64,000 nucleotides of DNA. It comes from Miltoncostaea sp963770865 (lineage in GTDB: Bacteria; Actinomycetota; Thermoleophilia; Miltoncostaeales; Miltoncostaeaceae). Positions 7,196-19,310 of the stretch are shown here, piece by piece. Numbering within the stretch: position 1 is the stretch's first letter; each line of letters begins with the position of its first letter. Location of the stretch: contig CAVYRD010000011.1 in NCBI GenBank assembly GCA_963770865.1, positions 310,001 to 374,000 of the forward strand. Reading direction: 5' to 3'. The notes below the pieces were generated by a model that saw only the letters and a list, made by a program, of their open reading frames with translations, searched no databases and was not told the origin of the DNA. Both the position numbers and the translations under genes were made by a program.

Positions 7196-9322
7196 ATGGC
7201 GACCACCCCGTTCCGGCTCACCGACGCCTACCAGCCGACCGGCGACCAGCCGCAGGCGATCGCGGAGCTGACGCAGGGCGTCGAGCGCGGCGACCGGTAC
7301 CAGACGCTCCTCGGCGTCACGGGCTCCGGCAAGACGTTCACGATGGCCCAGGTCATCGCCCAGTCCGGCCGCCCGGCCCTGGTGATCGCCCACAACAAGA
7401 CGCTGGCGGCCCAGCTCTGCAACGAGTTCCGCGAGCTGCTGCCCGACGCGGCCGTCGAGTACTTCGTCTCCTACTACGACTACTACCAGCCCGAGGCCTA
7501 CATCGCGGCCACGGACACGTACATCGAGAAGGACTCGTCGATCAACGACGAGATCGACCGCCTGCGCCACTCGGCCACGGCCGCCCTCCTGGCCCGCCGC
7601 GACGTCGTGATCGTGGCCTCGGTGAGCTGCATCTACGGCGTCGGCTCGCCGGAGATCTACCGCGACCGGGTGATCCTGCTGACCGTGGGGGAGGAGCACC
7701 CGCGCGAGCGGATCTTCCGCCGCCTGGTCGAGACGCAGTACCAGCGCAACGACACCGTGCTCGAGCGCGGGCGCTTCCGGGTGCGGGGCGACACGCTCGA
7801 AGTGCAGCCCGCCGACGCGGAGACGGCCTACCGGATCTCGATGTTCGGCGACGAGGTGGAGAGCATCACCGAGTACGACCCGCTCACGGGCGAGGTCTAC
7901 GGCGAGCTCCAGCACCTCGCGATCTACCCGGCGACCCACTACATCACCCCGCCCGAGACGATCGACCGCGCCATCCGCGAGATCCGGGAGGAGCTCGAGG
8001 ATCAGATCCGCGGCTTCGAGGCGGCCGGCAAGCTCGTCGAGGCCCACCGCCTGCGCCAGCGCACCGAGTACGACATGGAGATGATCCGCGAGCTCGGCTT
8101 CTGCTCGGGCATCGAGAACTACTCGCGCATCCTCGACGGCCGGCGTCCGGGCGAGCCGCCGCACACGCTGCTCGACTTCTTCCCCGACGACTTCCTCTGC
8201 TTCATCGACGAGTCGCACAACACGATGGGCCAGCTGCGCGGCATGTACGAGGGCGACCGCTCCCGGAAGATCGCGCTGATCGACGCCGGGTTCCGCCTGC
8301 CGTCGGCGCTCGACAACCGGCCGCTGCAGCTCCCGGAGTTCCTCGAGCGCGTCCACCAGCTGATCTTCGTGTCGGCGACGCCCGGCGACTTCGAGCGGCG
8401 CCAGTCCGAGAACGTGGTGGAGCAGATCATCCGGCCGACCGGCCTGGTCGACCCCGAGGTGGACGTGCGGCCCACCACCAACCAGATCGACGACCTGCTG
8501 GGCGAGATCCGCGACCGGGCCGACCGGGGCGAGCGCGCCCTGGTCACGACGCTCACCAAGAAGATGGCCGAGGACCTCACCGAGTACCTGGTCGAGGCGG
8601 GCGTCCGCGCGCGCTACCTGCACTCGGAGATCGACACGCTGGAGCGGATCCGCATCGTGCGTGCGCTGCGGCTGGGCGAGTTCGACGTGCTGGTGGGCGT
8701 CAACCTGCTGCGGGAGGGCCTCGACCTGCCCGAGGTGACGCTGGTGGCGATCCTCGACGCCGACAAGGAGGGCTTCCTCCGCGGCACCACCTCGCTGATC
8801 CAGACCATCGGGCGCGCGGCGCGCAACAGCGCGGGCCGCGTGATCATGTACGCCGACAACGAGACCGAGGCCATGCGCACGGCCATCGGCGAGACCAACC
8901 GGCGCCGCGACATCCAGATCGCCCACAACACCGAGCACGGCATCGTGCCGGCGTCGATCGAGAAGGGCGTCAGCGACATCGTCGCACTGCTCGGGCTCAC
9001 CGATGCCGCGGCGGCCCCGCGCCGCCCGCGCCGCGGCGAGGTGGACGCGCTGGCGGACGTCGACGCGACCGAGCTCGAGCGGATGATCATCGAGCGCGAG
9101 CAGGAGATGTTCGCCGCGGCGGAGGACCTGCGCTTCGAGCTGGCGGCGCGCCTGCGCGACGAGATCGCCGACCTACGCCGCGAGCAGGCCGAGCGCGAGG
9201 AGGCGGGCGAGGGGGCGTCGCCCGCCGAGGCCCCGCCGGCGGGGGAGCGGCCGCGACGGGCCGGCGCGGCGCCGGTGCCCCGCAAGTCGGCCCGGCGGGC
9301 CGCGGGGTCGCGGCGGCGGTGA
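7196..9322 (+). CDS. uvrB: excinuclease ABC subunit B
   Basis: 708 residues. UvrB is the damage-verifying helicase of nucleotide excision repair, working with UvrA (encoded at 14.5 kb) and UvrC. Visible landmarks: Walker A GVTGSGKT near residue 42, the YYDYYQPEAY beta-hairpin near residue 95, the DESHN helicase motif near residue 340, VSATPG, the LLREGLDLPEV and QTIGRAARN motifs of domain 3, and a C-terminal UVR motif (about residues 625-660). Length is slightly above the usual 670 because of a basic Ala/Arg-rich tail. Start is leaderless-looking; the reading frame is intact. Confidence 0.97.
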   Translation: MATTPFRLTDAYQPTGDQPQAIAELTQGVERGDRYQTLLGVTGSGKTFTMAQVIAQSGRPALVIAHNKTLAAQLCNEFRELLPDAAVEYFVSYYDYYQPEAYIAATDTYIEKDSSINDEIDRLRHSATAALLARRDVVIVASVSCIYGVGSPEIYRDRVILLTVGEEHPRERIFRRLVETQYQRNDTVLERGRFRVRGDTLEVQPADAETAYRISMFGDEVESITEYDPLTGEVYGELQHLAIYPATHYITPPETIDRAIREIREELEDQIRGFEAAGKLVEAHRLRQRTEYDMEMIRELGFCSGIENYSRILDGRRPGEPPHTLLDFFPDDFLCFIDESHNTMGQLRGMYEGDRSRKIALIDAGFRLPSALDNRPLQLPEFLERVHQLIFVSATPGDFERRQSENVVEQIIRPTGLVDPEVDVRPTTNQIDDLLGEIRDRADRGERALVTTLTKKMAEDLTEYLVEAGVRARYLHSEIDTLERIRIVRALRLGEFDVLVGVNLLREGLDLPEVTLVAILDADKEGFLRGTTSLIQTIGRAARNSAGRVIMYADNETEAMRTAIGETNRRRDIQIAHNTEHGIVPASIEKGVSDIVALLGLTDAAAAPRRPRRGEVDALADVDATELERMIIEREQEMFAAAEDLRFELAARLRDEIADLRREQAEREEAGEGASPAEAPPAGERPRRAGAAPVPRKSARRAAGSRRR

Positions 9323-9555
9323 TGGACCCGCGCGAGGACGAGACCGTCTTCCGGTCGCTCGCGGCTCCGGGCCTGGAGGAGGACGATCTGTTCGTCGCGC
9401 TTCACGGCCTGCCAGTGCCCGGCCCCTACTGGGGCGACGGATGGCCGGCGCAGCCGCGGGGCGAGGCGGGCGGCTGGTGCGAGGAGGCCGAGCGGCGCCG
9501 GCGCCACGAGGAGCTGATGCGGCGCTGGGGGGGCCAGGAGGACCCCGTCGGCTGA
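9322..9555 (+). CDS. hypothetical protein, translationally coupled to uvrB
   Basis: 77 residues; its ATG overlaps the uvrB stop by one base. The product is acidic in its first half and Arg/Glu-rich in the second, with several Trp and Gly-Pro pairs (PGPYWGDGW). No family was recognised. The coupling suggests co-expression with UvrB. Confidence 0.5.
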   Translation: MDPREDETVFRSLAAPGLEEDDLFVALHGLPVPGPYWGDGWPAQPRGEAGGWCEEAERRRRHEELMRRWGGQEDPVG

Positions 9556-9599
9556 CGCCGGCAAGCCGCGTCATCGCGGGACCATGACGGCGGCCGGGG

Positions 9600-11156
9600 T
9601 CAGCCGGCCTTGTCGGGCCCCGTCGCCTTGGGCGCGGACACGATCACGCGATGTACGGAGCTGACGAAGGAGCGGCCCGAGAGCAGTACGACAGCGCGGA
9701 TCCGCCAGACGCCGGGGCGCGGACGGCGTGCGACGAGGTGGACCTGCCGGGCGCAGCCCACGCGGCGCGCGGCGAGGGTGTGGTACGGGGCCGGGTGCCT
9801 CGTCAGGCGGCTGCCGACGATCTCGACGCGGGCGCCGCACACCGTGCGGCCGAAGCGCACGTGCACGGCCAGGCGCTTGACACCCGACAGACGCCGGGGC
9901 ACCGCGATGCGCGGCCGGAGGGTCGCGATCACGATCGTCGGCGCGGGGGAGACGATCAGGCTCACCGTGGCGGGCGCGGAGGTCAGCCCGCGGGCGTCGG
10001 TGGCGACGTAGGTGAAGGCGTCCGGGCCGGCGTAGCCCCCGGCCGGGGTGTACGTGGCGGTGGCACCGAGGCCGGCCGCCGCCCCGATCGCGACCGTGCC
10101 GTGCGCCGGCGGCGTCGCGACCGCGAACGACAGGGGGCCGGCGGGGTCGGCCGTCCGGTAGCACAGGGCGAGAGGCGTGGTCGGCTCGAGGTTCTCGTCG
10201 GAGCACGGGCCGGTCGCGCTCGCGCGGGCCGGGACCTCGGGCCCGACGATGGCGCCCGACAGCGGGACGGCGGCCGCCTGCCCGGACACGGCCGAGGCGC
10301 TCGCGGCCGTCGCCGTCACGCCCGGGATGACCCGCTCGGCGCTCACCCTGTCGTCGCCGTTGGTCGGCGGGTCCGTGTCGATGAAGCCGTTCGGGTTCGC
10401 GGTGGCGGTCAGCGTGTAGGTGCCGGGCGTCAGCCCCGTCACGTCGATCCACTGCCCGGCGTCCTGCGACTCGTAGTAGTCGCCCCAGCCCGGGGAGATC
10501 CCCATGCGGACGACCGGCGGGTCCGCGCCCCCGTCGGCGGGGCTCTGGAAGTACTGGCACCAGGTCCGGGAGGTGTCCGTGTTCCCGCCGGTGTAGCCCT
10601 CGGGGAAGAAGCTCGGCGCGCCCGCCGTGAACGGCCCGTAGGAATCGACCAGGCAGAATCCGACCGACTTGCCGGAGCCGCGCGCCGGCGCGCCCGGGAC
10701 GATCAGGGAGTACTCGGCGGCCTGCAGGAAGTGCCAGTGGTGGTGGCCGGTCGTCGCGTTGTAGTCGATCGAGGCTGTGGGGTGCAGCGCTGAGCGGTCC
10801 TCGACGTTCGCGTCGGCCGTCGTCGTGGGCGTGGCGTTGGGATCCTGCGGCTCGGCGGTCGGGATCCCGTTGTTCCAGATCACCTGCTTGACGTCGTTCG
10901 GGCCGCCCGCGCTCGAGGGGGCGGGCGCGAACATGTCGAGGGCGCCGCCCTGGTTCCAGAGGACCGAGTCGAACCGGTACAGGACGCGCCCCGGCTGCTC
11001 GAGCGTGTCCACGAAGACGGGCGCCTGCTGGCCATCCGGGAACACGGTCGTCGGCAGCAGCGGCACGAGGTGGGGCTTCACGGGGGCGGCGGCGGCCGGG
11101 GCCGCCACCGCCGTCAGCGCGAGCGCGAGGCCGATGATCCTGCGCGGTCGCCCCAT
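9600..11156 (-). CDS. secreted lysyl oxidase-like protein with Ig-like domain
   Basis: 518 residues. A signal peptide (about 1-24, ending AAPAAAA) is followed by a lysyl oxidase domain to about residue 260. Diagnostic pieces are GHHHWHF (His 138-142, the copper site), SGKSVGFCLVD (Lys 163, the Lys of the LTQ cofactor in animal enzymes), and GISPGWGDYYES followed by GQWIDVTGL, which matches the region of the cofactor Tyr in vertebrate LOX. A Big_9/cadherin-like domain (about 345-405, PAHGTV to AFTYVATDARG) and a basic beta-rich tail follow. It may oxidise amines on extracellular polymers. Substrate is unknown; a structural role is possible. Confidence 0.8.
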   Translation of the reverse strand: MGRPRRIIGLALALTAVAAPAAAAPVKPHLVPLLPTTVFPDGQQAPVFVDTLEQPGRVLYRFDSVLWNQGGALDMFAPAPSSAGGPNDVKQVIWNNGIPTAEPQDPNATPTTTADANVEDRSALHPTASIDYNATTGHHHWHFLQAAEYSLIVPGAPARGSGKSVGFCLVDSYGPFTAGAPSFFPEGYTGGNTDTSRTWCQYFQSPADGGADPPVVRMGISPGWGDYYESQDAGQWIDVTGLTPGTYTLTATANPNGFIDTDPPTNGDDRVSAERVIPGVTATAASASAVSGQAAAVPLSGAIVGPEVPARASATGPCSDENLEPTTPLALCYRTADPAGPLSFAVATPPAHGTVAIGAAAGLGATATYTPAGGYAGPDAFTYVATDARGLTSAPATVSLIVSPAPTIVIATLRPRIAVPRRLSGVKRLAVHVRFGRTVCGARVEIVGSRLTRHPAPYHTLAARRVGCARQVHLVARRPRPGVWRIRAVVLLSGRSFVSSVHRVIVSAPKATGPDKAG

Positions 11157-11328
11157 GAACCACCCCCGTACCGCCCGACGGGCGGGCCTGTCGTGCCTCG
11201 GGAAGCCGTCGGCTCGACGTGTTCCCCTTTCACCTGGCGCCGAACCCTCCCGGATGGCGCCGTCCGTCGCATCGGGGGTTCGCGGCAGCGTCGCTTCGGG
11301 CTCCCCGCAGCCCGGACCGGCGGCGTCG
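11157..11328. other. intergenic region
   Basis: About 170 nt that should hold the promoter for the lysyl oxidase gene on the minus strand and the 3' end region of the nitroreductase gene. No clear boxes or genes. Confidence 0.35.
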
Positions 11329-11979
11329 CTACCAGGCGTCCCAGTGGACGAAGGTGTCGAGCGGCTCGCGGGCGCCCGGGCGGAAGCGCTCGCCGACGGC
11401 GTGCGCCAGCGGGATCAGGGCGACCTGCGAGACCTCGTCGTACGGGATCCCCAGGATCTCGGCCGCCTCGCGCTCGTGGAAGAGGTGGATCGTGGTCCAG
11501 GCGCTGGCCAGACCGCGGTCGCGGGCCGCCAGCATGAAGCTCCAGACCGCCGGGAGCACCGAGCCGAAGTAGGACGCGAGTGCCACCTGGTCGCGCCCCT
11601 CGACGCGGCCGGCGTGGCACGGCACGACGTGCACGGGCACCTCGGCGAGGTGGTCGGCCAGGTACTTGGCCGAGCTGCCGATGCGCCGCTGCAGGACCTT
11701 CTTGGCCGGGTCGTCCGTGGGCCGCGGCGGGCCGCCGAGGATGCCTTCGGAGAGGTAGCGGTCCCAGCCGCGCCGGTAGACCTCGGCCAGCGCGCGCCGG
11801 CGCTCGGGGTCGGTCACCACGACGAATGACGCGCCCTGGCGGTTGCCGCCGCTCGGCGCCTGCTGGGCGAGCTGCAGGCACTCCTCGATCAGCTCGCGGG
11901 CCACCGGCCGCTCCAGGTCCAGGCGCTTCCGGACGCTCCGGGTGGTGGAGAGGAGCTCGTCGGGGGTGAGGCTGCTCAT
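11329..11979 (-). CDS. nitroreductase family protein
   Basis: 216 residues with nitroreductase family landmarks: an N-terminal TTRSVRKRLD (the Arg-Ser-Arg FMN phosphate site), AQQAPSGGNRQ, and ASAWTTIHLFHE, with IPLAHAVGE near the end. These are FMN-dependent NAD(P)H oxidoreductases acting on nitro compounds, quinones or similar acceptors. Physiological substrate unknown. It lies just downstream of ftsH on the same strand, about 65 nt from its stop. Confidence 0.8.
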   Translation of the reverse strand: MSSLTPDELLSTTRSVRKRLDLERPVARELIEECLQLAQQAPSGGNRQGASFVVVTDPERRRALAEVYRRGWDRYLSEGILGGPPRPTDDPAKKVLQRRIGSSAKYLADHLAEVPVHVVPCHAGRVEGRDQVALASYFGSVLPAVWSFMLAARDRGLASAWTTIHLFHEREAAEILGIPYDEVSQVALIPLAHAVGERFRPGAREPLDTFVHWDAW

Positions 11980-12043
11980 GCGCGGGCCATGATGTCAGGC
12001 CGCGCGGGCGCGCCGCCGCCCCTCGGCGACGGCGCGCGGTGGA

Positions 12044-14270
12044 TCAGGCGATCGGGGCCTTCTTGCGGCGCCGCACGCGGCGGCCGCGGAGGTGGGGGAG
12101 GGTCACCGAGTAGACCGTGGCGGCCGCGGCCTCGGCGCCCGAGCGGATGCGCCGCCCGGTCGGCTTCGGCAGGGCCAGCCGGCGACGGCGCGGCTCCTCG
12201 ACGACCGTCGGCGGGGCCGGGGAGGCAGCCGCGGCGACGACCGCGGGGCGCTCGGCGACCGCGACGGCCTCGCGACGCGCCGGCAGCGCGTCGGCCTTGG
12301 CCGGCTTGCGCCGGCCGCCGCCGGTCACGGGCGCGAGGATCTCCTCGATCTCGGAGCGGTCCACCTGGTCGCGGGCGAGTAGGGCGGTCGCGAGGGCCTC
12401 GAGCTCGTCCCGGTGGTCGGTGAGGAGGTCCACGGCGTCGGCATAGGCGGCGTCGACCATCCGGCCGATCTCCTCGTCGATGGCGCGGCGGGTCTCGCCG
12501 GACATCGGGATCTGGTTCGGGCCCGAGGAGGTGATGATCTGCCCGACCTTGCTCGAGAAGCCGAGCTTCTCGACGGCGTCGCGGGCCATCTTGTTGACCT
12601 GCTCCAGGTCGTTGGCCGCGCCGGAGGAGATCATGCCGAAGCCGATCTGCTCGGCCGCGCGGCCGGCCATCGCCACGACCATCCGCTCGTGCAGGTGCTG
12701 CTGCGAGGTCAGCGCGCGGTCCTGGCTGCCGTAGAGGGCCAGGCCGCCCGCGTCGCCGCGGGAGAGGATCGTGACGCGTTGGGCCTTCTGGTGGGTGGGG
12801 CAGAGCTCGGCGGCCAGGCAGTGGCCGGCCTCGTGCCAGGCGATGACCTCGAGCTCGCCCTCGGCGATGCGCCGGTCGGCGCGCTGGGGGCCGGCGATCG
12901 AGCGCAGCAGGCCCTCGTCGAGGTCGCCGGTCACGATGCGGTCGCGGCCCGCGCGGGCGGCCATGATCGCCGCCTCGTTGACGATGTTGGCCAGGTCGGC
13001 GCCCGCGAAGCCGGCGGTGACCCGGGCCAGGGCCTCGAGCGAGGCGGGCTCGTCGATCGGCATGTGGCGCGAGTGGAGCTTCAGGATCGCCAGCCGGCCG
13101 GCCTCGGCGGGCAGGCCCACCTGGACGCGGCGGTCGAAGCGGCCCGGCCGCAGCAGGGCGGCGTCGAGCATGTCGAGCCGGTTGGTGGCGGCGATCACGA
13201 CGACCTTGTCGCGGGCGCCGAAGCCGTCCAGCTCGACCAGCAGCTGGTTGAGCGTGCCCTCGCGCTCGGAGTCGGCGCCGGACATCGCCGGCCCCGCGCT
13301 GGCGGCCGATGGCGTCGATCTCGTCGAAGAAGATGATCGCGCCCTTCTCGCTCTTGCGCGCCGTGGCGAACAGGTCGCGGACGCGGGAGGCGCCGACGCC
13401 GACGAACGTGTCGACGAAGTCGGAGCCGGAGAGGGCGAAGAACGGGACGCCGGACTCGCCGGCGACGGCCTTGGCCAGGAGTGTCTTGCCGGTCCCCGGA
13501 GGGCCGTGCAGGATCACGCCGCGGGGCATGCGGGCCCCGACCTTGCGGAAGCGCTCGGGCTCGCGGAGGAAGACCACGACCTCGCGCAGCTCCTCGACGG
13601 CCTCGTCGCAGCCGGCGACGTCCGCGAAGCGGTCCGCCGGGGCCTCGACCTGGGCGTTCTTGCGGATCTTGCCGTGACCGGCGGCGCCGGAGCGCCCGCC
13701 CGAGCCGCGGTTCGGGTTCCACTTGCGTATGGCGGCCATGCCGCCGATGAGGAAGACCGCCAGGATGGCGATGCCCAGCGGGATCCCGAGGTAGCGCATG
13801 ATGCCGCCCGGGCCGGAGCCCGCCGTCGCCGGGGCGGCCGGCGGCAGCACCGTGACGCCGTCCGCCTGCAGGTGCGCGGCGAGGTCGAAGACGCCGGGGA
13901 GGCCCTGTGAGCCGGCGGCCGGGGCAGTGGCGCCCGTCGCCGTCGAGCGGCCGAAGTCGCGGCCGGCCGTGGGCCGGGGGATCTGAGCGGCGATCACGTG
14001 CTGCTGGTCGTCGGTCGCGGCGACCCAGTAGCTGGACGTGTCGACCACGGCCACGTTGAGGTTGCGGGCGTCGGCCGAGCCGACGAGCTGCGAGTAGGGG
14101 ACCGTCGCGACGCCCTCCACGTTGCCGAGGGGCTGCACGACGTTCACCGGCACCTGGGCGGCCGCTTGCGCGGCCGATGCGACTCCCACCACCCCGAGCA
14201 GCGCCGCCATGGCGATCGCGATCGATGCGACGGCACGTCGCAGACGGGAGCGGGGGCTGAGTCGGTGCAC
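12044..14270 (-). CDS. ftsH: ATP-dependent zinc metalloprotease FtsH (one frameshift)
   Basis: Membrane-bound AAA protease. I place the start at GTG 14270, preceded by AAAGGA at 8 nt, rather than the upstream TTG. Membrane segments are at about 13-35 and 158-180 with an outside domain between. The AAA domain has Walker A GPPGTGKT (about 255), FFDEIDAIGRQRGAG and LLRPGRFDR; the zinc site is AWHEAGH (about 478). At 13286 one extra base (G before ATG in the coding sense) separates GRQRGAG from MSGADSEREGTLNQLL, which are contiguous in the family. The C-terminus is a long basic Ala/Arg-rich extension. uvrA is divergent. Confidence 0.9.
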
Positions 14271-14481
14271 CGGCGGAGTCCTTTGGTCGTCGTCGCAGAC
14301 GGGGACGCGACGTTTCGTCGGCCTGGGGCTGTCGGGTGACGCTATCGGCGGTCGTGTCACCCGCCTCAAGCCCAGGGGCGTCTCCCTGACGAACCTTTGA
14401 GGTGATAGCAGCGTCGGGCCTCCGGCGGGAGGGGCCGGGTGTCCCCGGCGTGGACGCCGACCGCCTGACTACACTGGTCGG
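14271..14481. other. divergent ftsH/uvrA promoter region
   Basis: About 210 nt. AAAGGA on the minus strand serves ftsH; TACACT at 14470 serves uvrA. GACACGACC and GTGATAGC segments between them may carry the ftsH promoter but no box is convincing. Confidence 0.4.
14470..14475 (+). promoter_or_regulatory. leaderless -10 box (TACACT) for uvrA
   Basis: TACACT is exactly 6 nt before the uvrA ATG, the same arrangement as at uvrB. Confidence 0.5.
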
Positions 14482-17371
<2,890 letters not shown>

Positions 17372-17375
<4 letters not shown>

Positions 17376-18321
17376 GCACGGGCACCCGCGCCCGCGCTCA
17401 GTTCGGGGCGGAGACCGACGACACCGGCCGGTTCGTCCGCCAGGACAGCCGCTTCCGCGACCGGGTGACGGCCGACGGCTCGTCGGGCTTCCCGGCCGTG
17501 CCCGGGCCGCTACCACCTCTACGTCTCGAAGGCGTGCCCGTGGGCGCACCGCACGATCATCGTGCGCCGCCTGAAGGGCCTGGAGGACGTGATCTCGATG
17601 TCGGTGGTCGACCCGGTGCGCGACGAGCGCGGCTGGGCCTTCCGCGAGGGGCACGGGCACGGGCCCGACCCGGTCAACGGCTTCGACTTCCTGTCGGAGG
17701 CCTACCTGGTGAGCGACCCGGGCTTCGAGGGCCGCGTCACGGTGCCCGTGCTCTGGGACCGCGAGACCGGCCGCATCGTCAACAACGAGTCGGCCGAGAT
17801 CCTGCGGATGCTCAACTCGGAGTGGGACGCGTGGGGCGACGCCTCGCTCGACCTCTACCCGGAGGATCTGCGCGACGAGATCGACGAGGTCAACGACGGC
17901 GTCTATCGCGACGTCAACAACGGCGTGTACCGGGCGGGCTTCGCCACCACCCAGGACGCCTACGAGGAGGCGTTCGACGCGCTGTTCGCGGCCCTCGACG
18001 GCCTCGACGCGCGCCTGCAGGGGCAGCGCTGGCTGGTGGGCGACCGGCGCACCGAGGCCGACTGGCGCCTGTTCACCACCCTCGTCCGCTTCGACGCCGT
18101 CTACGTGGGCCACTTCAAGTGCAACCTGCGGCGCGATCGTCGACTACCCGGCGCTCTGGCCCTACCTGCGCGACCTCTACCAGGTGCCCGGCGTGGCGGA
18201 GACGGTCGACTTCGACCACATCAAGCGCCACTACTACCTGACGCACGACTCGATCAACCCGACCGGCATCGTCCCGAAGGGCCCGGCGCTCGACCTGAGC
18301 CTCCCGCACGGCCGCGGCTGA
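17372..18321 (+). CDS. glutathionyl-hydroquinone reductase (Xi-class GST, two frameshifts)
   Basis: About 315 residues after correction. The active-site motif is CPWAHRT (Cys nucleophile) after RYHLYVSKA, and the C-terminal helical domain has VYRAGFATTQDAYE, LVGDRRTEADWRLF and VYVGHFKCNLRR, all typical of YqjG/ECM4-type enzymes that reduce glutathionyl-hydroquinones. Extra G bases near 17505 and at 18135 (before ATCGTCGAC) break the frame; without them length and motifs are normal. GTG at 17372 overlaps the uvrA stop. Actinobacteria often use mycothiol, so the thiol partner is uncertain. Confidence 0.85.
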
Positions 18322-18330
18322 CCGCGCGCC

Positions 18331-19161
18331 GTGCTCGCGGTCGCGCTGGGCCTGCTCTCGGGCGTCACGTGGGGCGTCGCCGACTTCCTCGGCGGCGTGG
18401 CCAGCCGCCGCGCCGCGGTGCTGGCCGTGGTCGGGCTGTCGCAGGGCGTCGGCCTCGTCCTGGCGCTCGCCGGCCTCGCGATCCTGCGGCCGGACGTCCC
18501 GCCGGCCGGCTCGATCGCGCTGGGGGTCCTCGCCGGCCTGAGCGGCGTCGCCGGGCTGGTCGCCTTCTACCGGGCGATGAGCGTCGGCACCATCAGCCTG
18601 ATCGCCCCGGTCAGCGCCCTCGGCGCCGTCGTGCCGCTGACCGTCGACCTGGTGTCGGGCAACACGCCCAGCGCACTGGCGCTCATGGGGATGCTGCTGG
18701 CGCTGGCGGGCGCGGCCCTCGCGGCCCGGGCGCCGGGCCCCGCGTCGACGCAGGGGATCGGCCTGGCGCTGATCGCGGCGCTCGGCTTCGGCGGGTTCTT
18801 CAGCCTGCTGGCCGCCTCGGCGTCGGAGAGCGCGCTGTGGAGCCTGACCGCGGCGCGCGGGGGATCCGCGCCGATCGCCCTCGCCCTGGCGGTGGCCGTC
18901 GGCGGGGCTGGGGGGTTCGCCATGTCCCGGCCGACCCTCGGCCTGGTGCTCGGCGCCGGGGTCCTCGACTCGACGGCCAACCTTCTGTTCGCCGTCGGCA
19001 GCCAGCGTGGCCTGGTGAGCGTCGTCGCGGTGCTGGGCTCGCTCTATCCGGTGACCACCGTCGCCCTGGCCGGCCTGGTGCTGCACGAGCGGCTCGGCCG
19101 GCTGCAGGGGGTGGGGGCGGGGATCGCGCTCGCCGGGGTGGCGCTGATCGCCGTCGGCTGA
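18331..19161 (+). CDS. EamA/DMT-family transporter
   Basis: 276 residues, almost wholly hydrophobic, with about ten predicted membrane helices in two repeats, each with the EamA pattern (GLLSGVTWGVADFLGG near the N-terminus; LGLVLGAGVLDSTANLLFAVG in the second half). Such proteins export or import small metabolites; the cargo cannot be inferred. GTG start 9 nt after the reductase stop. Confidence 0.8.
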   Translation: MLAVALGLLSGVTWGVADFLGGVASRRAAVLAVVGLSQGVGLVLALAGLAILRPDVPPAGSIALGVLAGLSGVAGLVAFYRAMSVGTISLIAPVSALGAVVPLTVDLVSGNTPSALALMGMLLALAGAALAARAPGPASTQGIGLALIAALGFGGFFSLLAASASESALWSLTAARGGSAPIALALAVAVGGAGGFAMSRPTLGLVLGAGVLDSTANLLFAVGSQRGLVSVVAVLGSLYPVTTVALAGLVLHERLGRLQGVGAGIALAGVALIAVG

Positions 19162-19229
19162 CGCGGGCTCAAGCCGGCACGCGCTCCGGGCCCCAGGGCT
19201 CGCCGCCTGAGGCGCCGGACGCCCTCGGC

Positions 19230-19258
19230 CAATTGGCCGAGCGGTCGACGGCCAATTG
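19230..19258 (+). repeat. 29-bp inverted repeat CAATTGGCC-N11-GGCCAATTG (copy 1)
   Basis: CAATTGGCC (19230-19238) and GGCCAATTG (19250-19258) form a perfect 9-bp inverted repeat with an 11-nt spacer. Each arm is itself part of a local palindrome (GGCCAATTGGCC). The copy lies in the gap between the EamA gene and the HtrA-like gene. Two more copies with the same spacing are at 23091 and 52408. Confidence 0.75.
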
Positions 19259-19298
19259 GCCGAGGGCCCGGACGGGGCGCCCCCGCGGAGGCCGGTGC

Positions 19299-19304
19299 TA
19301 CCGT
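19299..19304 (+). promoter_or_regulatory. leaderless -10 box (TACCGT) for the HtrA-like gene
   Basis: TACCGT ends 6 nt before the ATC at 19311, matching the spacing seen at other leaderless starts here, and supports 19311 as the start of the protease gene. Confidence 0.4.
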
Positions 19305-19310
19305 CGGCCG

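Noticed and set aside
7076..8938. A 620-codon open frame on the minus strand across uvrB, and similar long antisense frames across rpsA, uvrA, hppA and others.
   Set aside because: These are composition shadows of real genes in GC-rich DNA: low-complexity His/Asp/Arg/Leu-rich or Ser/Arg-rich products, no ribosome-binding site and no family motif.
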